A stretch of 64,000 nt of DNA from Lachnospiraceae bacterium (GCA_021770245.1 JAETRI010000005.1:1-64000), one strand, 5' to 3'. Shown: positions 1 to 8,725, numbered from the stretch's first letter. Notes: a model not told the origin generated them from the sequence alone. Numbers and translations: made by a program.

Positions 1-116
1 AGACGGGAGCAAGGTTGAAAGCAGGACACTTTCAACCTCCCTGATTAGAGTGCCCGCAAAAGCGGGCAGACGGGAGCAAGGTTGAAAGCAGGACACTTTC
101 AACCTCCCTGATTAGA
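1..116 (+). repeat. Tandem hairpin repeat, 49-bp unit twice at 67-bp period
   Basis: Positions 1-49 and 68-116 are identical. Each unit opens with the family A tail AGACGGGAGC, then a hairpin with arms GGTTGAAAG and CTTTCAACC around a 7-nt loop (13-37 and 80-104), then CCTGATTAGA. A family A stem (TGCCCGC, AAAA, GCGGGCA; 51-68) separates the units. The first unit begins exactly at the window edge, so more copies may lie to the left. The same CCTGATT..GAATGC join occurs near 8600, so this is a shared element and not a chance duplication. Confidence 0.85.
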
Positions 117-117
117 A

Positions 118-147
118 TGCGCGCCCTGCGCGCAGATAGGAGCAGGA
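118..147 (+). repeat. Family A start-site hairpin before the DUF4091 gene
   Basis: Stem TGCGCG / CGCGCA (118-123 with 129-134), loop CCCTG, then GATAGGAGCAGGA, which supplies an AGGAG Shine-Dalgarno 5 nt before ATG 148. The hairpin ends 13 nt before the start codon. It is the third family A stem in a row at this edge. Confidence 0.75.
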
Positions 148-1866
148 ATGAAGCAGATCATAGAATATCGCCAGGCGGGAATACGGCTGAAGGTGCTGGA
201 CAGCCTGGTTAAAGTGTTTTCGGACGAGGAGCCGGTGTGTGCGGGCGAATTCAGAGAGATCCAGGCGCTGCGGGGAGAATGCGTCTCCTTTCAGGTCGCC
301 TATACCTGCAGCGATTTTGAACGGGAAGATTCAGGGCTGTCCCATTTCGGGTTCGCCCGGGTCCGCGTTCTTTCGCCCATCGAAGCCTGCGTGCATGTGC
401 GCGGAGTATGTAACGTGCCCTGTCAGTATCCGGTTCATGCGGGCGTGGACGAAAACTACTTGAGAAAGGCGCCGGGGCTGTATCCGGACCGGCTGGAGGA
501 ACTGAGGGAGGATACGATAATTTTCCAGGCGGGACAGTGGAAAAGCCTTTGGATCGATGTGGAAGTGCCCGAAGAGGCGCAGGCCGGCGATTATCCGGTG
601 ACAATTGTATTTGAGCATCCGGAAGGCGGGAAAAGGATCGGTTCCGTGGAAACGGAGGTGACGATTCTGCCGGCCCTGCTCCCCGTTCAGCGTTTTCCCC
701 GGACGGAATGGTTCCATGCGGACTGCCTTGCGGACTATTATGAGGTTCCCGTTTTTTCGGAGGAGCACTGGAGGATCCTGGAAAACTTCATCGGTGCTGC
801 GGCAAAACGGGGGATCAATATGATTCTGACCCCTCAGTTTACGCCTCCGCTGGATACGGCGGTGGGAAAGGAACGGACCACCGTGCAGCTGGTGGATGTG
901 GAGCGGACGGAGTCCGGTTATTCCTTCGGATTTTCCAAGCTGGTGCGCTGGGTGGAAATGTGCAAAAGACAGGGAATTGTGTACTTTGAGATGTCCCATC
1001 TCTTTTCTCAATGGGGGGCGGTGGCGGCTCCGAAGGTGATAGGGAAAAAGGATGGCAGGATGGAGGAGCTTTTCGGATGGAATACCCCGGCAGTGGGAGG
1101 GGAATATACGGTATTTTTGCATGCCTATCTGCCCAGGCTGCGCCGGGTGCTCCGGGAACTGGGGATTGAGCAGAATACGTATTTTCATATTTCGGATGAA
1201 CCGAACGCAAAACAGATAGATTCCTATCGGGCGGCCCGGGAATCGGTGGCGGAAGAACTGGACGGCTGCAGGTTCCTGGAGGCCCTTTCCGATTATGAAT
1301 TCTACCGTCTGGGGCTGGTGGACAGGCCGGTATGCGCCACCAATCATGTGAAGCCTTTTTTACAGGGGGGAGCGCAGAGGCTGTGGACTTATTATTGCAC
1401 CGGGCAGGCGGCGGATGTGAGCAACTGCTTTATCGCCATGCCTTCGGACCGGACACGGATTTACGGGGTGCAGCTGTTTAAATTCGGGATAGAAGGCTGT
1501 CTGCACTGGGGATACAATTTTTATAACAGCGTGGAATCCCTGTACGGAATCGATCCCTTCCGGGTCACAGACAGCGGCGGCGCATTTCCGTCAGGCGATG
1601 CGTTCCTGGTCTATCCCGGTAAGGGAGGAAAGCCGGAGGAATCCATCCGTATGATGGTACTGGACGAAGCCATGGGAGACCTGCGTGCCCTCCTGCGCCT
1701 GTCCGAGCTTGTAGGGAGAAAGCGGGTGCTGGAGATGGTGGAAGAGGGGCTGGATGTGCCCTTGGATTTCGATGCCTTTCCCGCATATCCCCGGGCGGCG
1801 GATTATCTGCTGCGGCTGCGCAGAAGGGTAAACCGGGCGATCTGCGAGGCGGAAGCGGGCGCATGA
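148..1866 (+). CDS. DUF4091 domain protein, glycoside-hydrolase-like
   Basis: 572 aa, with no signal peptide, so probably cytoplasmic. The first ~170 residues look like a beta-rich accessory domain and the middle like a TIM-barrel glycosidase. Residues about 482-491 (SGDAFLVYPG) followed by SIRMMVLDEAMGDL match the DUF4091 signature, and HISDEPN near residue 350 is an acidic motif of the type seen at glycosidase active sites. DUF4091 proteins are uncharacterised or putative glycan-active enzymes in gut bacteria; the substrate cannot be read from sequence. ATG 148 has a good AGGAG site supplied by the family A element. The gene converges with the amino-acid ABC genes, leaving only 16 bp between stops. 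Confidence 0.85.
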   Translation: MKQIIEYRQAGIRLKVLDSLVKVFSDEEPVCAGEFREIQALRGECVSFQVAYTCSDFEREDSGLSHFGFARVRVLSPIEACVHVRGVCNVPCQYPVHAGVDENYLRKAPGLYPDRLEELREDTIIFQAGQWKSLWIDVEVPEEAQAGDYPVTIVFEHPEGGKRIGSVETEVTILPALLPVQRFPRTEWFHADCLADYYEVPVFSEEHWRILENFIGAAAKRGINMILTPQFTPPLDTAVGKERTTVQLVDVERTESGYSFGFSKLVRWVEMCKRQGIVYFEMSHLFSQWGAVAAPKVIGKKDGRMEELFGWNTPAVGGEYTVFLHAYLPRLRRVLRELGIEQNTYFHISDEPNAKQIDSYRAARESVAEELDGCRFLEALSDYEFYRLGLVDRPVCATNHVKPFLQGGAQRLWTYYCTGQAADVSNCFIAMPSDRTRIYGVQLFKFGIEGCLHWGYNFYNSVESLYGIDPFRVTDSGGAFPSGDAFLVYPGKGGKPEESIRMMVLDEAMGDLRALLRLSELVGRKRVLEMVEEGLDVPLDFDAFPAYPRAADYLLRLRRRVNRAICEAEAGA

Positions 1867-1882
1867 ATTGTGAACCGTTATC

Positions 1883-2659
1883 TCATGCCGGACCTTCTGC
1901 CGCCCCCCGGGCGCCGGCCTCCGGGATGCCGCCGATGGTCTGCAGAAACAGCCTGGTGCGTTCCTGCCTGGGATTGGCGAAGAATTCCCTGGAAGGCCCC
2001 TGTTCCAAAATGCTCCCGTTATCCATGAAGATGACTTTGGAGGAAACATTTCTTGCGAAATTCATTTCATGGGTTACCACGAGCATGGTCATCCCGTCCT
2101 CTGCGAGCCGGCGCATGACGGAAAGGACTTCACCGATCAGCTCCGGATCCAGGGCCGAGGTGGGCTCGTCAAAGAAGATGATTTCCGGTTCCGTGGCAAG
2201 AGCCCGGGCGATCGCCACACGCTGCTGCTGGCCGCCGGAGAGCTGATTGGGATAGTGGTCATACCGGTCGGACAGCCCAACCTTATCCAGGGCGCGTTTC
2301 CCGGCCTCCACTGCCCGGGCCTTGGGGATTTTCCGGGCGACGATCAGGCCCTCCGTTACATTCTGCAGCGCGGTTTTGTTCAGGAACAGATTATAGTTTT
2401 GAAATACAAAGGCTGTTTTCTTGCGGATTCTGGCGATATCCCTGCGCGAGATATGGTTCATCTGAAAGGTTTCGCCGTCAAAGATCATGACGCCCTCGTC
2501 CGCCTGCTCCAGATAATTGATGCAGCGCAGCAGGGTGGTCTTTCCGGAACCGCTGGGCCCGAGGATGGCGATCACGTCCCCTTGACTGACCTCCAGGCTC
2601 ACGTCCCGGAGCACCTCCAGGTTTCCGAATGTTTTTCTGATATTTTGTATCGTCAGCAT
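1883..2659 (-). CDS. Polar amino acid ABC transporter, ATP-binding protein
   Basis: 258 aa. Walker A GPSGSGKTT lies near residues 34-42, the Q-loop is in FVFQNYNLF, the ABC signature is LSGGQQQRVAIARAL, Walker B is IIFFDEPTSALD and the switch His is in VVTHEMNFA. This is the GlnQ/HisP class that powers uptake of polar amino acids. It lies 30 bp downstream of its permease on the minus strand, in the same operon. No solute-binding protein is encoded next to the pair, so the substrate is unknown and the binding protein must come from elsewhere. Confidence 0.95.
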   Translation of the reverse strand: MLTIQNIRKTFGNLEVLRDVSLEVSQGDVIAILGPSGSGKTTLLRCINYLEQADEGVMIFDGETFQMNHISRRDIARIRKKTAFVFQNYNLFLNKTALQNVTEGLIVARKIPKARAVEAGKRALDKVGLSDRYDHYPNQLSGGQQQRVAIARALATEPEIIFFDEPTSALDPELIGEVLSVMRRLAEDGMTMLVVTHEMNFARNVSSKVIFMDNGSILEQGPSREFFANPRQERTRLFLQTIGGIPEAGARGAAEGPA

Positions 2660-2689
2660 ATAGTCAACCGTGCCTTTCCGGAAATATCG

Positions 2690-3370
2690 TTATGCCTTTT
2701 TATGGTGTCCGTAGGAATTGAGTTTCTTTTCCCCCACGCTCTGCAGTTTTGTGAGTACCGTGGAGAACAGCAGGTAGATCAGGCCCACCTCTATGTAGAG
2801 CGCCAGAGGTTCATAGGTCCTGGCTACGATGCGTTGGGTTGCCATGAACATTTCCGTCACCGTGATGTTGGCAGCCAGAGAGGTATCCTTGACCAGGGCG
2901 ATGAGGGAATTGGACAGGGAAGGGAAGGCGGTGCGCATGGCCTGGGGCAGGACGATCCGCCGCATAATCTGCAGGTAGGACATACCCACGCAGTAACCGG
3001 CCTCCATCTGCCCGGCGGGTACGGATTCCAGCGCGGCACGGATGATTTCCGCGGCGTAGGCCCCTTCATTGATGGAAAAGACCACAACGGCGGCCGGAAA
3101 CGGATCGATGACAATGCCCAGGCCCGGAAGCCCGTAGAAAATCACGTAGAGCTGCACCAGAAGCGGCGTACCGCGGATCACCCAGATATAGAACCGGGCG
3201 AGCTGTTTTAAGCCTTTCAGATTGGCGAACTGGATCAGCGCCATAATGACTGCAATGACCAGTGCGATGGTAAAAGAAATGGCTGTGAGAGGAATGGTCA
3301 TAGTAAGCCCCGGCAGCAGGATCTTGCCGAAGGAATCTACGAGAATGCCATATAGCCGTTCAGTGATCAT
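2690..3370 (-). CDS. Polar amino acid ABC transporter, permease
   Basis: 226 aa, HisM/GlnP type, with hydrophobic segments spread over the whole length and the cytoplasmic coupling region GYCVGMSYLQIMRRIVLPQA near residues 125-145, which matches the EAA loop of this family. It forms the membrane pore for the ATPase encoded just downstream. The N-terminus (ITERLYGILVDSFGKILLPGL) is typical of the family, which supports the start although the AAGGAGG site is about 13 nt away. A likely promoter lies at 3454-3482, inside an 8-bp inverted repeat. Confidence 0.93.
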   Translation of the reverse strand: MITERLYGILVDSFGKILLPGLTMTIPLTAISFTIALVIAVIMALIQFANLKGLKQLARFYIWVIRGTPLLVQLYVIFYGLPGLGIVIDPFPAAVVVFSINEGAYAAEIIRAALESVPAGQMEAGYCVGMSYLQIMRRIVLPQAMRTAFPSLSNSLIALVKDTSLAANITVTEMFMATQRIVARTYEPLALYIEVGLIYLLFSTVLTKLQSVGEKKLNSYGHHKKA

Positions 3371-3453
3371 GGTTTTGGTGATGCCTCCTTCTCGCTTTCT
3401 TCCGTGTGTGTTGAAAGGTATGACTGCGGGCGGGGAGTTTCAGCCCGGATATA

Positions 3454-3482
3454 AGTATAATCTGATTTTTAAAATATAACAA
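3454..3482 (-). promoter_or_regulatory. Promoter and inverted repeat of the amino-acid ABC operon
   Basis: Read on the minus strand: TTGTTA (3482-3477), a 17-nt spacer, TATACT (3459-3454), about 84 nt before the permease start. A perfect inverted repeat ATAAGTAT (3451-3458) / ATACTTAT (3482-3489) brackets the promoter. The LysR gene immediately upstream is a plausible ligand-dependent regulator acting here; that link is inference. Confidence 0.6.
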
Positions 3483-3502
3483 TACTTATCTTGTATGGCC
3501 TG

Positions 3503-4411
3503 CTATAGCTTTGAGGCATCGCTAAAACTGCCGGCCATCCCTTCCGGATTCAGACATTGTCTCGCAAAGTCCACAAAGGCCCTTACCGCAGGAGGCATGG
3601 CCTGATTTTTCTTCCAGACCAGGACGGTGGAACTCTCCAGTTTGGGCGAAAGGGGGATATACCGCATTCCCTCGTAGCTGCAGTCCAGCTTTAAGGTAAG
3701 AAGAAAACCGATTTCCGCTTTGCAAAGCTGCGCCATATTATAGGGTAGGTTTCCGTTGGCCGCAATACGGATATGGTCGGAATATTGGCCGAACCAGCTG
3801 ACGATTTCTTCTTTAATCAGATCGCGTCTGGTAAAAATCAGCGGCCGGTCCGCCAGGTCTTTTGGCGTGACGGAATCCCTGGAAGCGAGATCGCTTTCCT
3901 CGCAGGCCAGAATACACCATTCCTCCTTCCGAGGGCTGCGGATGAATTCGTATTTGCTCACATCCACCGGTTCCAGCAGAAATCCCACATCCAGAATGCC
4001 CCTTTCGATACGCTCCTTGATATTGTCGGAATGCCCGCTGTATAGGTGAAAGGTAATGTCAGGATGACGGCGGCGGAAAGCGCCGAGAATCTGTGCCAAT
4101 AAACGGCTGTTTTGATATTCGCCGCTGCCAATGGCGATTTCGCCGCTTAGGACTTCCTCCTGGGAAAGCTCCTGCTTGGTTTTATCCGCCAGGGAGATCA
4201 GTTCCTGTGCCCGCCGTTTCAAAAGCATACCGTGCCGGGTGAGCAGGATACGATGGCGGCTTCTCGTAAACAGCTTGACGCCGAGTTCTTCCTCCAGCTG
4301 CATGAGCTGACGGGAAAGGGTTGGCTGGGTGATATGGAGCAGGGCAGCGGCCCGGGTAATGTTTTCTTCCTGAGCCACGGTTAAGAAATAGTTTAGAACG
4401 CGGATATCCAT
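3503..4411 (-). CDS. LysR-family transcriptional regulator
   Basis: 302 aa. The winged HTH occupies residues ~1-60 (YFLTVAQEENITRAAALLHITQPTLSRQL, a classic LysR start) and the effector-binding domain about 90-290. AAGGAGG precedes ATG 4411 at good distance. It is transcribed in the same direction as the amino-acid ABC genes, 132 bp upstream of them, and divergently from the aldo/keto reductase. It could control either; the bracketed promoter at 3454-3482 favours the transporter. A TATAAT-like -10 on the minus strand lies at 4464-4469, without a clear -35. Confidence 0.93.
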   Translation of the reverse strand: MDIRVLNYFLTVAQEENITRAAALLHITQPTLSRQLMQLEEELGVKLFTRSRHRILLTRHGMLLKRRAQELISLADKTKQELSQEEVLSGEIAIGSGEYQNSRLLAQILGAFRRRHPDITFHLYSGHSDNIKERIERGILDVGFLLEPVDVSKYEFIRSPRKEEWCILACEESDLASRDSVTPKDLADRPLIFTRRDLIKEEIVSWFGQYSDHIRIAANGNLPYNMAQLCKAEIGFLLTLKLDCSYEGMRYIPLSPKLESSTVLVWKKNQAMPPAVRAFVDFARQCLNPEGMAGSFSDASKL

Positions 4412-4619
4412 AGGGCAGCCTCCTTATCTGCCGGCTTTCGTCCGGCCCTGTTTGTATAAAGGTATTATAAGGCAAAAATGCGGCGGAAGGAAGGATAAAA
4501 GTACGGCATTAAAAATAGAAAAGCGGTGGTAATTCTGCCGGGAATCATTTATAATGGGAAAAGAAGGCAGCAGCTTTTGCACAGACGAAAGGAAAGACGG
4601 GATAGGAGGAGTAGGGTAA

Positions 4620-5753
4620 ATGGAGAAAAGAAGACTGGAAAAACTCGGAATCGAAACTTCTCTGCTGGGATTCGGATGCATGCGCTTCCCCACCACGGCG
4701 GACGGAAGGATCGACGAACCGGAAGCGGAGCGGATGGTGGACAAGGCCATCGCGGCAGGCGTAAACTATATTGACACCGCATACCCTTATCATAACGGGG
4801 AGAGCGAGCCGGTTGTGGGAAGAATTTTGAAAAAATATCCCAGGGATTCCTTCTTCCTGGCGACCAAGCTTCCCCTTTGGCTCGTAAAAAGTACGCAGGA
4901 TGCGGAAAGGATTTTCCGGGAACAGCTGGAAAGGCTGCAGACGGATCACGTCGATTTCTATCTGCTGCACGCCATGAATAAGGAAAGATGGGACAGCATG
5001 AAGGCCCTGGGTGTGGTGGAATACTGCGAAAAGCTGAAGGAAGAGGGAAAGATCAGGTATCTGGGCTTCTCCTTCCACGACGATTATGAGGTGTTCGAGG
5101 AGATCCTCCGTTACCGCGATTGGGATTTCTGCCAGATCCAGTATAATTATATGGATACCGGAGAGCAGGCCGGTGACAAAGGCTATGCGCTGGCGGAAAG
5201 CCTTGGGATCCCTCTCGTGGTCATGGAGCCCGTAAAGGGCGGGAGCCTGGCGTCATTTTCCGAGGATATCAACGAGAAGTTCCGCACGCTGGATCCCGGC
5301 AGGAGCATTGCCTCCTTTGCGCTGCGCTGGGTGGGCAGCCATCCCGGGGTGAAGGTGATCCTGAGCGGCATGACGAGCATGGAACAGGTGGAGGACAACC
5401 TGAAAACCTTTACGGATTTTAAGCCCCTTAGCGAAGAAGAAAAGGCCGGGCTCGAAGGGATCGTGAAGGAACTGCGTTCCCGGGTGCAGAACGGGTGTAC
5501 GGGCTGCCGCTATTGTATGCCCTGTCCGGCCGGCGTGAACATACCGGGCAATTTCAAAATATGGAACAACTATCACATGTATCGCACATACGGCCATGTG
5601 AAGTGGGCCTGGGAGACCGAGATGAAGGAAGAGGAGCGGGCAAAGAACTGCATAAAGTGCGGCAAGTGTGAAGGCGTATGTCCGCAGAAGCTGCCGATCC
5701 GGGATCATCTGACGAGAGTGCAGAGTGATCTGGACGGGAGGATCTATCAGTAA
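4620..5753 (+). CDS. Aldo/keto reductase with C-terminal 4Fe-4S domain
   Basis: 377 aa. The AKR barrel spans residues 1-~285 (GFGCMRFP; YIDTAYPYHNGESE with the catalytic Tyr; LATKLP). The tail carries two cysteine clusters: CTGCRYCMPCPAGVNIP (~residues 293-310) and CIKCGKCEGVCPQKLPI (~340-357), predicted to bind Fe-S clusters. Proteins of this arrangement are common in Clostridia; the physiological substrate is unknown. An AGGAGG site precedes ATG 4620, and a TATAAT box sits at 4550-4555 without a strong -35. It is followed 77 bp later by galK and may be co-transcribed with it. Confidence 0.92.
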   Translation: MEKRRLEKLGIETSLLGFGCMRFPTTADGRIDEPEAERMVDKAIAAGVNYIDTAYPYHNGESEPVVGRILKKYPRDSFFLATKLPLWLVKSTQDAERIFREQLERLQTDHVDFYLLHAMNKERWDSMKALGVVEYCEKLKEEGKIRYLGFSFHDDYEVFEEILRYRDWDFCQIQYNYMDTGEQAGDKGYALAESLGIPLVVMEPVKGGSLASFSEDINEKFRTLDPGRSIASFALRWVGSHPGVKVILSGMTSMEQVEDNLKTFTDFKPLSEEEKAGLEGIVKELRSRVQNGCTGCRYCMPCPAGVNIPGNFKIWNNYHMYRTYGHVKWAWETEMKEEERAKNCIKCGKCEGVCPQKLPIRDHLTRVQSDLDGRIYQ

Positions 5754-5800
5754 GAAAGCCGGATCCGGCCAGAACCGGCCGTGCAGGAGGCATAAAAAGG

Positions 5801-5823
5801 TACCCGCTGAAGCGGGCAGGAGG
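5801..5823 (+). repeat. Family A start-site hairpin before galK
   Basis: Stem CCCGC / GCGGG (5803-5807 with 5812-5816), loop TGAA, then CAGGAGG, the Shine-Dalgarno of galK. The usual GAYGGGAGC tail is replaced by a canonical AGGAGG, but the geometry (14 nt from stem foot to ATG 5831) is kept. Confidence 0.6.
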
Positions 5824-5830
5824 TATGGGT

Positions 5831-6994
5831 ATGAAAGAAAAGATTCTGCAGAAGTTCGGAGAAGTGTTCGGCGGGGATACGGGAGCGTCGGTCTACTTCG
5901 CACCGGGCCGTGTGAACCTGATCGGGGAGCATACGGACTATAACGGCGGACACGTGTTTCCCTGTGCGCTGACGATCGGTACATACGGGGTGGCCCGACA
6001 GAGGGCGGATCGGAAGCTGCGCTTTTTCTCCATGAATTTTGACCACCTGGGCGTGCTGGAGGGCAGCCTGGACGAGCTGAAGCCGGATAAGGCGGCGGGC
6101 TGGACCAATTATCCGAAGGGCGTGATGTGGGCCTTTGAGGAGAGAGGATTCGAGATCCCCTATGGCATGGATCTGCTTTTATACGGAAATATTCCCAACG
6201 GCTCCGGACTTTCCTCTTCCGCATCCGTAGAGGTGCTGACGGGCTTTATCCTGCGGGACATGTTCGGCTTTTCCGTAACGAATCAGGATCTGGCGCTGAT
6301 CGGCCAGTACTCGGAGAACCGGTTTAACGGGGTAAACTGCGGAATTATGGATCAGTTCGCCATCGCCATGGGTAAGGAGAACCATGCGATTTTCTTAGAT
6401 ACAGCGGATTTAAAGTTTGAATATGCGCCCATTCGTCTGGAAGGGGCGAAGATCGTCATTGCCTGCAGCAACAAGAAAAGAGGGCTGGGTGATTCCAAAT
6501 ATAACGAAAGAAGGAGCGAGTGTGAAACCGCTCTCGCAGAGCTTCAGGAGGTGGTGGGGATCAATTCCCTGGGCGATCTGACGGAGGAGCAGTTTGAACA
6601 GTACAAATCGGCCATCAAGGACGACGTGCGAAGGAAACGGGCGAAACACGCGGTGTATGAGAACCAGCGTACCGTAAAAGCGGTGGAAGCGTTGAAGGCT
6701 GCCGATATTGCGCAGTTCGGACGGCTGATGAACGACTCCCACATATCCCTGCGGGACGACTACGAGGTGACCGGAGCCGAGCTGGATGCGCTGGTGGAAG
6801 CGGCGTGGGAGGTTGACGGAGTGATCGGCTCCCGTATGACCGGAGCGGGCTTTGGCGGATGTACGGTAAGCATTGTAAAAACGGACGCCATCGACGGCTT
6901 CATCGAGAAGGTCGGGGCCGAGTATCTGAAAAAGATCGGTTATGCCGCCGATTTCTATGTGGTGGAGATCGGGGACGGGCCGCGGGTGATTTGA
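5831..6994 (+). CDS. galK: Galactokinase
   Basis: About 387 aa from ATG 5831. It phosphorylates D-galactose with ATP to galactose-1-phosphate (Leloir pathway). Signatures: GRVNLIGEHTDYNGG near residues 23-37 (galactose binding), GSGLSSSASVEV (ATP-binding GHMP motif) and the C-terminal GAGFGGCTVSIV. I chose ATG 5831 over ATG 5825 because AGGAGG ends at 5823, which leaves proper spacing only for the second ATG. galT follows 38 bp downstream, so the product is passed to GalT. No galE or galM is in the window. Confidence 0.96.
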   Translation: MKEKILQKFGEVFGGDTGASVYFAPGRVNLIGEHTDYNGGHVFPCALTIGTYGVARQRADRKLRFFSMNFDHLGVLEGSLDELKPDKAAGWTNYPKGVMWAFEERGFEIPYGMDLLLYGNIPNGSGLSSSASVEVLTGFILRDMFGFSVTNQDLALIGQYSENRFNGVNCGIMDQFAIAMGKENHAIFLDTADLKFEYAPIRLEGAKIVIACSNKKRGLGDSKYNERRSECETALAELQEVVGINSLGDLTEEQFEQYKSAIKDDVRRKRAKHAVYENQRTVKAVEALKAADIAQFGRLMNDSHISLRDDYEVTGAELDALVEAAWEVDGVIGSRMTGAGFGGCTVSIVKTDAIDGFIEKVGAEYLKKIGYAADFYVVEIGDGPRVI

Positions 6995-7000
6995 TTTATA

Positions 7001-7026
7001 TGCGCGCCAAGGCGCGCAGATGGGAG
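7001..7026 (+). repeat. Family A start-site hairpin before galT
   Basis: Stem TGCGCGC / GCGCGCA (7001-7018, loop CAAG), then GATGGGAGC; the stem foot is 14 nt before ATG 7033. This copy pairs perfectly. The related copy at 54306-54323 has C-to-T changes in its 5' arm that keep G-U pairs. Confidence 0.75.
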
Positions 7027-7032
7027 CCAAAA

Positions 7033-8556
7033 ATGATTCAGGACAATATCAAGGAACTGGTGCGGTACGGATTGGCCACGGGGCTGGTGGAGCCGGAGGA
7101 CGCGGTCTATACGGCCAACAGGCTGCTGGAGATTTTCGGATTGGATGAGATAGAGGGGGAGATCCCCGTTTCGGCGGAGGGCTGTAGGGAGGAAGAACTT
7201 GTGGACCGGCTGGAAGGCATCCTGAAGGAAATGCTGGACTATGCCGCGCAGAAGGGCCTTTTGGAAAACGACAGCGTGGTTTACCGGGATCTGTTCGATA
7301 CGAAGATCATGAGCGTTTTGGTGGCACGTCCCAGCGAAATCATCCGGAGGTTCCGGGAGGAATATGCGAAATCCCCGGAAGCGGCCACGGAATATTTTTA
7401 TAAGTTCAGCCAGGATACGGATTATATCCGGCGCTATCGGGTGAGCAGGGATCAGAAGTGGGTTGCCCACACCAAGTACGGGGATCTGGACATTACCATC
7501 AACCTTTCCAAGCCGGAAAAAGACCCCAAGGCGATCGCGGCGGCCAGGAACGCAAAACAGAGCGCTTATCCCAAGTGCCAGCTGTGTATGGAAAACGAGG
7601 GCTATGCGGGCCGTGTGAACCATCCGGCCAGAGGGAACCACAGAATTATCCCCATTACGATCAACGGGGGAAGGTGGGGGTTCCAGTATTCCCCTTATGT
7701 GTATTATAATGAACATTGTATCGTGTTCAATGCCAACCATATTCCCATGAAGATCGAACATGATACCTTTGTGAAACTGTTCGACTTCGTGAAGCTTTTT
7801 CCCCACTATATGCTGGGTTCCAATGCGGATCTTCCCATTGTGGGCGGCTCGATTTTGAGCCATGACCATTTCCAGGGGGGCCATTATGAGTTCCCCATGG
7901 CAAAGGCGGAGGTGGAAAGGCGTTTTACGGTCAAGGGCTTTGAGGACGTGCAGGCGGGGGTGGTATGCTGGCCCATGTCGGTGATCCGCCTTTCCGGCCC
8001 GGACAGTGACAAGCTGATCGCTCTGGCGGACGTGATTCTGGAGAAGTGGCGGGGATACACGGACGAGGAGTCCTTCGTGTTTGCCGAGACGGACGGGGAA
8101 CCTCACAACACCATCACTCCCATCGCAAGAAAGCGGGGAGAGAATTTTGAACTGGATTTGGTGCTGCGTAACAACATCACCACGCAGGAGCATCCGTTGG
8201 GAGTCTACCATCCCCACGCGAAGCTCCATCATATCAAAAAGGAAAATATCGGCTTGATTGAGGTGATGGGCCTGGCAGTCCTGCCCTCCCGTCTGGACGG
8301 CGAGATGGCTGCGCTGGAAAAAGCTATTTTGGAGGGGGCGGATCTCCGGCAGGATGAAACGCTTCGGAAACATGCGGATTGGGTAGAGGAATTCCTTCCC
8401 AAATATGAGACGGTGAACGCGCAGACGATCCATGAGATCATCCGGACGGAGATCGGCCAGGTGTTCATGGAGGTGCTGGAAGACGCCGGGGTCTATAAGA
8501 GAACGGCAGAGGGCCAGGAAGGATTCGACCGGTTCCTGGCGGCGTTGAATCCGTAA
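7033..8556 (+). CDS. galT: UDP-glucose--hexose-1-phosphate uridylyltransferase (class II GalT)
   Basis: 507 aa from ATG 7033, the usual size for the Gram-positive class II GalT. It exchanges galactose-1-phosphate with UDP-glucose to give UDP-galactose and glucose-1-phosphate. The region GGSILSHDHFQGGHYEFP near residues 272-289 carries the HDH-type motif of this class. An in-frame reading extends 58 codons upstream into galK, but ATG 7033 follows the GGGAGC ribosome site of the family A element and begins with the typical N-terminus (IQDNIKELVRYGLATGL). It is the last gene of the galactose unit before a terminator at 8726. Confidence 0.95.
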   Translation: MIQDNIKELVRYGLATGLVEPEDAVYTANRLLEIFGLDEIEGEIPVSAEGCREEELVDRLEGILKEMLDYAAQKGLLENDSVVYRDLFDTKIMSVLVARPSEIIRRFREEYAKSPEAATEYFYKFSQDTDYIRRYRVSRDQKWVAHTKYGDLDITINLSKPEKDPKAIAAARNAKQSAYPKCQLCMENEGYAGRVNHPARGNHRIIPITINGGRWGFQYSPYVYYNEHCIVFNANHIPMKIEHDTFVKLFDFVKLFPHYMLGSNADLPIVGGSILSHDHFQGGHYEFPMAKAEVERRFTVKGFEDVQAGVVCWPMSVIRLSGPDSDKLIALADVILEKWRGYTDEESFVFAETDGEPHNTITPIARKRGENFELDLVLRNNITTQEHPLGVYHPHAKLHHIKKENIGLIEVMGLAVLPSRLDGEMAALEKAILEGADLRQDETLRKHADWVEEFLPKYETVNAQTIHEIIRTEIGQVFMEVLEDAGVYKRTAEGQEGFDRFLAALNP

Positions 8557-8560
8557 CAGC

Positions 8561-8697
8561 GTGAAATCTTCGATTTCACAGGAAACGAAAGTTTCCTTAG
8601 CCTGATTTGAATGCCCGCCGGGGCGGGCAGATGGGAATTGCAGATAAAAAACTGCATTCGCGGTTTCTCATCGTGCTGCCGCACAGAGCGCGGCATG
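8561..8697 (+). repeat. Composite hairpin array after galT (orphan copy)
   Basis: In the 391-bp gap after galT, five small hairpins follow one another: GTGAAATC / GATTTCAC (8561-8579); GGAAAC / GTTTCC (8581-8596); a family A stem TGCCCGC / GCGGGCA (8612-8629) with tail GATGGGAA; a degenerate D module (8640-8674, ending TTTCTCATCG); and a family C stem TGCCGC / GCGGCA (8677-8695). No start codon follows at the usual distance. The array runs straight into a terminator, so this copy does not serve a ribosome site. Confidence 0.75.
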
Positions 8698-8725
8698 CCG
8701 GTTAGAGACAGAGATGTGATTTCGG

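Noticed and set aside
1-116. Two identical 49-bp units resembling a short CRISPR array
   Set aside because: The period is 67 bp with an 18-bp palindromic gap that is itself a family A stem, the repeat contains a hairpin plus a ribosome-site tail, and no cas gene is present.
2069-3211. 380-codon plus-strand frame opposite the amino-acid ABC genes
   Set aside because: It crosses the boundary between ATPase and permease on the other strand and resembles no protein.
6955-8433. 492-codon minus-strand frame opposite galT
   Set aside because: It is fully antisense to a well-conserved gene, has no recognisable domain, and is typical of GC-rich antisense open frames.
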